Below the pieces are notes generated by a model that saw only the letters and a program-made list of their open reading frames with translations, was not told the origin of the DNA and made no database searches. 64,000 bases of DNA. It comes from Streptomyces gossypii. Lineage in GTDB: Bacteria > Actinomycetota > Actinomycetes > Streptomycetales > Streptomycetaceae. This document shows, in pieces, positions 59,069-64,000 of this stretch (within the stretch, counting starts at the first letter, position 1; every line of letters starts with the position of its first letter). Both the position numbers and the translations under genes were made by a program. The stretch lies in the NCBI RefSeq assembly GCF_025165795.1, contig NZ_JAJAGO010000007.1, positions 209,034-273,033 on the forward strand, written 5' to 3'.

Positions 59069-61807
59069 CTAGTCAAGATGGTCTCCAACGAGTGCGAGGC
59101 ACTGGATGACAGCAAGACCGTACTGTGCGCTCGCGTTGCTGCTGAAATCCGCTTCGTCGACGGGGTTGAGCACGCTCGGCCCTTCGACGCGCTTGGACCC
59201 GAAGTCCTGGTCGTCGGGATAGCCCGCGTGGCCCGTGCGCAGCTCCGCCCAGGCGCGTGCGGCGAGCCTGTCGTCGTCCATGTGCTTCGCGGCGTAGGCG
59301 GTGGCCCTGGAGTACGACTGGCGCAGGTTCTGGCTGCCCCAGTCGTCACCGGTGGCTTCCCTCTGCTCTTCCTTGGTGCCGTTGTAGAGGCGGCAGTACA
59401 TCAGCCACTGGTCCTTCGCCTCCGGGAGGTCGACCAGGTCCAGCAACTCCGTCATCAGCTCGATCAGGCCGAACACACAGTTCAGGGAGCCCACGCTCAC
59501 GCTCGGCTCGGTCGCCGAGGAGAACTTGCCGTCGGACAGGTTGTAGGTGAGTTCTCCGCCCTGGGCCCATCCGTTCGGTAGCGCGGCGAGGGTGGTGGCG
59601 CCGTTGATCAGTTTCTTCTTGGCTATCGGGTCACCGTTGCGCTCCCACTCGGTGAGCCAGGCCAGTGCCATTGCGCCCCAGTCGGTGGTCTTGCCCACCG
59701 ACAGTGCCTTGGGATGGGGGTCGATGGGCTCCTCCCGCACCTTGCGTCCCGGGTCGACGGTCAGGAAGGTCCGGTCCGAATCGATGAGGTCGTGCAGCAG
59801 GTCACCGACACGCTCGTCGGCGGTAAGGAAGTAGTACATCCGCCGGTAGCCCGCGTTGCTGATGCGGACCTGCTTGGCACTGTCACCCCAGTGCTGGACG
59901 CCGTGCCGGGTACCCAGACCCTTGTATCTGCCCAGGTGGTAGACGTCGACCTCGCCGGTGTGCCGGGTCATCGCCTCGGCGAGGCGGAACGCCTTCGCGT
60001 CGCCGGTGCGCAGGTAGTGATACCACAGCCACAGGTCGGTGGAGAGCTCGGAGTTGTCCCAGGCGTAGCCGCCGACGTCATACCGCCATACGTGGCGGAC
60101 GTCGTCGTAGCTGTGCATGACGTCCCCGTAGTCCCAGAAGCCGTACCAGGAGCGCTGGTCGACCTGCTCCCGGTGGTAGCGATGGATGGCTTCGAGCCTG
60201 TCCTCCAGCTGCTTCTTCGCGTCGCTCGAGCGGTCCACCGGGGTCCATGAGCCGAAGACCCCGGCCGAATGGAGGTGTTCGGGGCTCGCCACCAGCAGGG
60301 GCGGTGTCGCGTTCGCCGCGGCGAGTTCGGTGAAGCGCTCGGCCGTGGGGGTCGCCTCCAGGGCCCAGAACGTCAGCTCTGTGGTGCGTGCGACACCGTG
60401 CGGGGTGTCGTAACCGGGCTCGTAGTCCTCATAGGTGATCTCCAGCGCGTCGAGTTGCTTCTCGTACGTGTCCTGTCCAAGGCCGTCGTGGAAGAAGCGC
60501 ACGTCCATCGCGCCTGCCCGCGGTGACCACATCCAGACGGTGGCCTGCGCCTCGTCTCCGGCGGCACCCGTGACCTCCAGCTCGGTCGGGTGCAGTTGCC
60601 AGAAGTTCCGCATGCCGAAGGCGAGGCCGCCGGCGGGGGAACCCACATAGGCGAGTCCCTCGGCACGCCGCCCGCCGTCGGACCGGATCCAGGCGTGGCC
60701 CTTTTTGGTGCGCTTGTGGATCTCGAAGCCGTGGGCGTTGAGCTGGCGCAGGCTGTAGTCGCCGAAGGCGGGGATCCAGTGCAGGCGGTCGGTGACCCGG
60801 CTGTCCCAGGTGCTGGTCTCCGGGGTCGCCTTGCCCTCGTACTGCGCCTTCTTGACCGCGTCCCCCGGGTTGCGGCGCAGTCCGGTGATACCGCGCACGG
60901 CCTCGGCGAAAACGCCCTTGCCCTCTCCGGCGAAGCGGACGTGCCGGTCGTGCGGCGCACCGCGCATCGGCACCGCGAACCGCACACCGAGGCCGTTGAC
61001 GAAGTCCATCTCCGGGTTGCCGTCGTAGATGAAGCTGTGCACCACGCGGATGGCGTCGGAGCCCGCGTACAAGTAGAACCGCACGACGAAGGGGAGCCAG
61101 GCGCGGCGGCCCTTGCGGTGCTTGCCCCAGACCTTGATCACGGCGCGCACCGGGCCGTCCTGCTCGACGTGTGCCGACTGCACGTCCCCGGTGAACGACT
61201 CGGATTTGACCACCGCCGCGCGGTCGGTGCTGGACTTGTCCTGCCGGGAGGCGACCAGGCAGCCGGCCTCGGCGACTACCTTGCTGCCGCGTTTGATGGA
61301 CTTGACGAGATGTTCGCCCTCGCGGCCGAAGGTCACCTGGACCACACCGGTGTCCACGGTGATTCCGCCCCTGGTGGTACGGACGGTCAGCGGTTTCGCG
61401 GGGTTCTGGGCCGACCCGGCCTTCAGTACGTAACGGTCACCGCTCGGGGTGCTTCCGCCGACGGAGTGGGCCGTCCACTTCACCGAGCCGTCCGGCCACC
61501 AGCCGATGGGCCAGCTCTGCATCGGGACCGCGTCACCCGACTCCGTGGTCAGCGAGAACTCCTGGCCGGGCGCGAAGGAGCCCTTTGCCCACGGCACGCC
61601 CCAGGTCGTCCCACCGGCCAGCTCGGCCGGGTTGCCGCCTTCGAGCCATTTCAGACCGATGGGGTCATGCCCCTTCGGATCGGCGAGGGGCTGCTGCGGG
61701 CTGCTGGGCGCGGCAGCATGCGACGGGCTCGCGGACGAGGCCAGCAGGGCGGTGGCACCGCCCGCGGCGGCCGAGGCCAGCACGGAGCGTCGGCTGAGTT
61801 GTCCCAC
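59069..61807 (-). CDS. Exo-rhamnogalacturonan lyase family protein (PL26, RGLX/YetA-like)
   Basis: A 912-residue secreted protein. The Tat-like signal QLSRRSVLASAAAGGATALL precedes cleavage near SHAAAP. The mature protein begins with beta-rich domains (GLKWLEGGNPAELAGGTTWG, QSWPIGWWPDGSVKWTAHSV) and continues into an alpha/alpha-toroid-like region rich in Trp and His (YGFWDYGDVMHSYDDVRHVW, RYDVGGYAWDNSELSTDLWL WYH continuing). This matches the PcRGLX/YetA-like exolyases that release unsaturated galacturonosyl-rhamnose from rhamnogalacturonan I. GTG 61807 is preferred with AAGGAGTTGAACACC. A TAGCGCTTAC box lies upstream. It complements the PL11 endolyase. Confidence 0.88.
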   Translation of the reverse strand: MGQLSRRSVLASAAAGGATALLASSASPSHAAAPSSPQQPLADPKGHDPIGLKWLEGGNPAELAGGTTWGVPWAKGSFAPGQEFSLTTESGDAVPMQSWPIGWWPDGSVKWTAHSVGGSTPSGDRYVLKAGSAQNPAKPLTVRTTRGGITVDTGVVQVTFGREGEHLVKSIKRGSKVVAEAGCLVASRQDKSSTDRAAVVKSESFTGDVQSAHVEQDGPVRAVIKVWGKHRKGRRAWLPFVVRFYLYAGSDAIRVVHSFIYDGNPEMDFVNGLGVRFAVPMRGAPHDRHVRFAGEGKGVFAEAVRGITGLRRNPGDAVKKAQYEGKATPETSTWDSRVTDRLHWIPAFGDYSLRQLNAHGFEIHKRTKKGHAWIRSDGGRRAEGLAYVGSPAGGLAFGMRNFWQLHPTELEVTGAAGDEAQATVWMWSPRAGAMDVRFFHDGLGQDTYEKQLDALEITYEDYEPGYDTPHGVARTTELTFWALEATPTAERFTELAAANATPPLLVASPEHLHSAGVFGSWTPVDRSSDAKKQLEDRLEAIHRYHREQVDQRSWYGFWDYGDVMHSYDDVRHVWRYDVGGYAWDNSELSTDLWLWYHYLRTGDAKAFRLAEAMTRHTGEVDVYHLGRYKGLGTRHGVQHWGDSAKQVRISNAGYRRMYYFLTADERVGDLLHDLIDSDRTFLTVDPGRKVREEPIDPHPKALSVGKTTDWGAMALAWLTEWERNGDPIAKKKLINGATTLAALPNGWAQGGELTYNLSDGKFSSATEPSVSVGSLNCVFGLIELMTELLDLVDLPEAKDQWLMYCRLYNGTKEEQREATGDDWGSQNLRQSYSRATAYAAKHMDDDRLAARAWAELRTGHAGYPDDQDFGSKRVEGPSVLNPVDEADFSSNASAQYGLAVIQCLALVGDHLD

Positions 61808-62577
61808 GGTGTTCAACTCCTTCGAAGGCAAGGACTGATAGCGCTTACCGAGTGATCGCGGACAGTGCGGCAGTGTTTTCTGGAGGAGACGGTTGGACGA
61901 ACGGGGCTTCAGGGGGCCGTTCAGGAGTGCGGCGGAGCGGAGAAAACCCAGAGGAGAACCCAGCGGGGAGAGATCCGGGCCGGGCAGCCGTGAGGGCTGT
62001 CCCTTAATCCCTGGCGGACGCGCGCCAGGGATTCCTGGCGTCTCGTCGTGCCGACTTCCACTCCTCTTTGGCTCAGCAGTGGTCACATGGATACACCAGT
62101 CCGCTCGCATGAACCAGACCTGGAACAGAGTTCGTGTCCCGCACCGGGCCCCCTGGGGCCCCAGATCTCGCGCGAACGCCCATGACCAGCAAATGTGCGG
62201 AAGCTGGCGACTACCGACGAGTCGCGTCCGAGGCCCGAGCCCGCTCATGAGGTGATTGCTTATGCTCACTCATGAAGCAAAGTTCAGCGATCTTTGCCGG
62301 AACTGTAGCCCTGGCTACCCTCGACGGTGCACAATCCACAACACCGTCCCACGCGGACTGGATCGCTCCATCCCATCAGCTGGTCGGCGGCTCCTTCGAC
62401 GGTGTCGCCCGTGCGGCGGGCCCGTCCGAGAGCATCACTGCCGGTCAGCCAGCACGTGGTTCCGACTTGCGCACCTCGAACCGGGCGCAGGACGAACCGA
62501 TCTGCGCGACGCAGCCCCGCCCGGACAACAGCCGGGCCGGCACGCGTCTGTGACTTCACTTCAGGAGGAAGAAGAAC
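61808..62577. other. Divergent regulatory region with AGCGCTTAC box and hairpin
   Basis: A 770-bp gap between PL26 and the 2-hydroxyacid dehydrogenase. ATAGCGCTTACC (61839-61850) matches the boxes before GH28, and AGTGATCGCGG (61851-61861) resembles half of the LacI site next to it. AATCCCTGGCG (62006-62016) and CGCCAGGGATT (62023-62033) form a perfect 11-bp hairpin, preceded by GGGCTGTCCCTTAA, a string resembling the ends of some Streptomyces insertion sequences. A 93-residue open frame at 62272-62553 has no family, and I do not call it a gene. Confidence 0.55.
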
Positions 62578-63597
62578 GTGACGTCGGACCCCTCACCGTG
62601 TCCCCCGCGAGCAATGGTGGTCATGCCCGCCACCCTGCGCGCCGATCTGTTCGGGCGTGCCGAGTGGGAAGAGCTGACCCGCACGGTGGATGTCGTCGCC
62701 GACTGCGAGAACGGCCCGGCGCTGCTGGCCCATCCACGGCGCCGTGAAGGGGAGGTGCTGGTCACCTCCTGGGGTGCGCCACAGCTGACACGGGAGGTGC
62801 TCGACGAACTGCCGTCCCTGCGTACCGTCGTGTACGCCGCCGGCTCCATCCGCCGCCTGGTCAGCGACTCCGTCTGGGAGCGCGGCCTGGTCGTGACCTC
62901 GGCTGCCGAGGTGAACAACGAGCCCGTCGCCGAGTTCGTCTACGCCCAGACGGTGCTCGCCCTCAAGGACGCCCACCGCCGGTCGCGTCACATCGTCGAG
63001 AAGGGTGAGTACCCGTCGATGGAGGCGGTACCCGGGATCTACCGCCAGAACATCGGCCTGGTGTCCTTCGGGTCGACCGCCCGGAAGGCCGCACACCGGC
63101 TGCACGGGCTGGAGTCGGAGATTCTGGCCTGGGACCCCTACCAGGACGAGAGTGTCTTCCGCGCGGCAGACGTGATCCGAGCGGACGGCCTGCCCGAGAT
63201 GGTCTCGCGTTCCCGCGTCCTCAGCATCCACACGCCCCTCATCCCGGGCCGTACCGAGAAGCTGATCACCGGGGAGTTGCTCCGGCTGCTGCCCGAGGGC
63301 GCGACCCTCATCAACACGGCGCGCGGCGGTGTGATCGACGAGGAGGCAATGATCGAGGTGCTCTTCGAACGGCCGGACCTGTTCGCCGTACTCGATGTCA
63401 CCACCAAGGAACCGCCCGCGCCCGGTTCACCGCTCTACACCCTGCCGAACGTCATGCTCACCGGGCACGTCGCCGGAACCATCGGCGGCGAGCGCCGGGC
63501 GCTGGGACGGCTGGCCGTCGACGAGCTGCGACGCATCGCGCACGGACTCCCCCCACGCTACTCGGTCTCGGCGGAGGCCGCGCGCACCCAGGCCTGA
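62578..63597 (+). CDS. 2-hydroxyacid dehydrogenase family protein
   Basis: A 339-residue protein of the D-2-hydroxyacid dehydrogenase family. The catalytic set is recognisable: Arg in NTARGGVIDEEAM, Glu in DVTTKEPPAPG and His in MLTGHVAG. The NAD loop is unusual: instead of GxGxxG it reads IGLVSFGSTARKAAHRL, with serine and alanine at glycine positions, so cofactor binding may differ. It could act on a uronate or aldonate made from rhamnogalacturonan. GTG 62578 has AGGAGGAAGAAGAAC. It faces away from PL26 and precedes the ABC permease by 124 bp. Confidence 0.85.
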   Translation: MTSDPSPCPPRAMVVMPATLRADLFGRAEWEELTRTVDVVADCENGPALLAHPRRREGEVLVTSWGAPQLTREVLDELPSLRTVVYAAGSIRRLVSDSVWERGLVVTSAAEVNNEPVAEFVYAQTVLALKDAHRRSRHIVEKGEYPSMEAVPGIYRQNIGLVSFGSTARKAAHRLHGLESEILAWDPYQDESVFRAADVIRADGLPEMVSRSRVLSIHTPLIPGRTEKLITGELLRLLPEGATLINTARGGVIDEEAMIEVLFERPDLFAVLDVTTKEPPAPGSPLYTLPNVMLTGHVAGTIGGERRALGRLAVDELRRIAHGLPPRYSVSAEAARTQA

Positions 63598-63671
63598 GCA
63601 CCGCACCCCCGCACCTCGCACCGGCTACCCGCCCCTGCGCGAAAGATGCGCCAGAGGTATTGACCCTCCTG

Positions 63672-63686
63672 TGTAAGCGTTTTAAC
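63672..63686. promoter_or_regulatory. AAGCG-type box before ABC permease
   Basis: TGTAAGCGTTTTAAC, read on the minus strand as GTTAAAACGCTTACA, differs from the TAAAGCGCTTACA box of the GH28 promoter mainly by one base in the core (AAACGCTT for AAGCGCTT). It lies 36 bp before the permease GTG. This places the transporter in the same predicted regulon. Confidence 0.6.
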
Positions 63687-63721
63687 TTCCCATGCATTCC
63701 CTTCACGATCGAGGAGGCTCC

Positions 63722-64000
63722 GTGGCATCGCCGCTACGCGAGCGCCCTGGGAAAACGACGGCAGGCCGCCCTTCCCGTCACCACCCGCCAGGCGCTTCAA
63801 CCAAGCGAAAAGGTTTTCACCGACAGCGGAACTGGACGCTCACGGCACTCATGGTGCCGGGCCTCGCGTACTTCCTCCTGTTCCAGTACGGCGCGCTGTT
63901 CGGGAGCGCCATCGCGTTCAAGGAGTACGTGCCCTTCGACGGGGTCTGGGGCAGCCCGTGGATCGGCTTCGAGAACTTCCAGCGGATGTTCGGCAACGCC
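63722..64000 (+). CDS. Sugar ABC transporter permease, partial (LplB type)
   Basis: The first 93 codons of a binding-protein-dependent permease; the window ends inside it. A charged N-terminus (KTTAGRPSRHHPPGASTKRK) leads into the first membrane helix LTALMVPGLAYFLLFQYGAL, then FKEYVPFDGVWGSPWIGFEN, the typical start of LplB/YtcP-like permeases for oligosaccharides. GTG 63722 follows GAGGAGGCTCC. It likely begins a transport operon that continues to the right and imports the di- or oligosaccharides released by PL11 and PL26. Confidence 0.88.
   Translation, partial: MASPLRERPGKTTAGRPSRHHPPGASTKRKGFHRQRNWTLTALMVPGLAYFLLFQYGALFGSAIAFKEYVPFDGVWGSPWIGFENFQRMFGNA

Noticed and set aside
62272..62553. 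93-residue open frame before the 2-hydroxyacid dehydrogenase
   Set aside because: No recognisable family, poor ribosome site, and composition like intergenic DNA with incidental readthrough.

Overview
The window is high-GC DNA with the codon bias, GTG and TTG starts, GGAGG-type ribosome sites and gene families of a Streptomyces-type actinomycete. The mixture of accessory metabolism, many one-gene regulator/target pairs and many broken genes suggests a chromosome arm rather than the core. I see no rRNA, tRNA or CRISPR.

0-22 kb: small regulator/target pairs. These are a LysR regulator; a MarR regulator with four palindromic operators facing a DODA-type dioxygenase and a quinone-oxidoreductase-like enzyme; a DUF1963 protein; an alpha/beta hydrolase; a secreted protein; a PadR regulator followed by a large NACHT / multi-membrane / beta-propeller protein; a carotenoid oxygenase whose stop codon lies at the edge of a 163-bp MITE; a sugar O-acetyltransferase with a TetR regulator; an MFS exporter facing an XRE-cupin regulator; a MocR regulator facing a LysE exporter; and an NDH-2-like flavoprotein with an ECF41/SigJ-like sigma factor. 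Between them lie remnants of a Tn3 transposase, an NmrA-type reductase, an SRPBCC-like protein and a NUDIX hydrolase.

22-30 kb: a compact, apparently uncharacterised biosynthetic cluster. It holds a cupin, a GNAT-HisC aminotransferase fusion, an NAD epimerase/reductase, a one-module NRPS-like A-T-TE protein and an ATP-grasp ligase. The last four genes run in one direction with short gaps or overlaps. The ATP-grasp end looks lower in GC than its surroundings. This is the best candidate for an undescribed system.

30-43 kb: a DinB-like protein with a perfect terminator hairpin, a small membrane protein, a GlxA regulator and a truncated TerD/TerA protein. A seven-gene sugar or polyol operon follows (binding protein, ATPase, permease, two different FGGY kinases, a histidine phosphatase and a 2-hydroxyacid dehydrogenase), facing a DeoR regulator with candidate operators. 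A second GlxA regulator and a dienelactone hydrolase complete the region.

43.9-48.2 kb: a run of deletion-fusion pseudogenes. LysR is joined to a MalF permease, MalG is joined to an FAH hydrolase tail, FAH is joined in frame to a VOC ring-cleavage dioxygenase, and another FAH gene is internally deleted. This is either a decaying aromatic-catabolism and sugar-transport region or an assembly artefact.

48-64 kb: a rhamnogalacturonan (pectin) utilisation locus. It has PL11 endolyase, cupin, DUF6807 and Gfo/Idh genes, a LacI regulator, a GH28 glycosidase, a CE12 acetylesterase, a DeoR/LacI hybrid regulator, a PL26 exolyase, a 2-hydroxyacid dehydrogenase and the start of a sugar ABC permease. Three recurring palindromes (AGTGATCGATCACT, TAAAGCGCTTACA-like, TGCTCCA-n3-TGGAGCA) suggest layered control by its two regulators and at least one more LacI-type factor.
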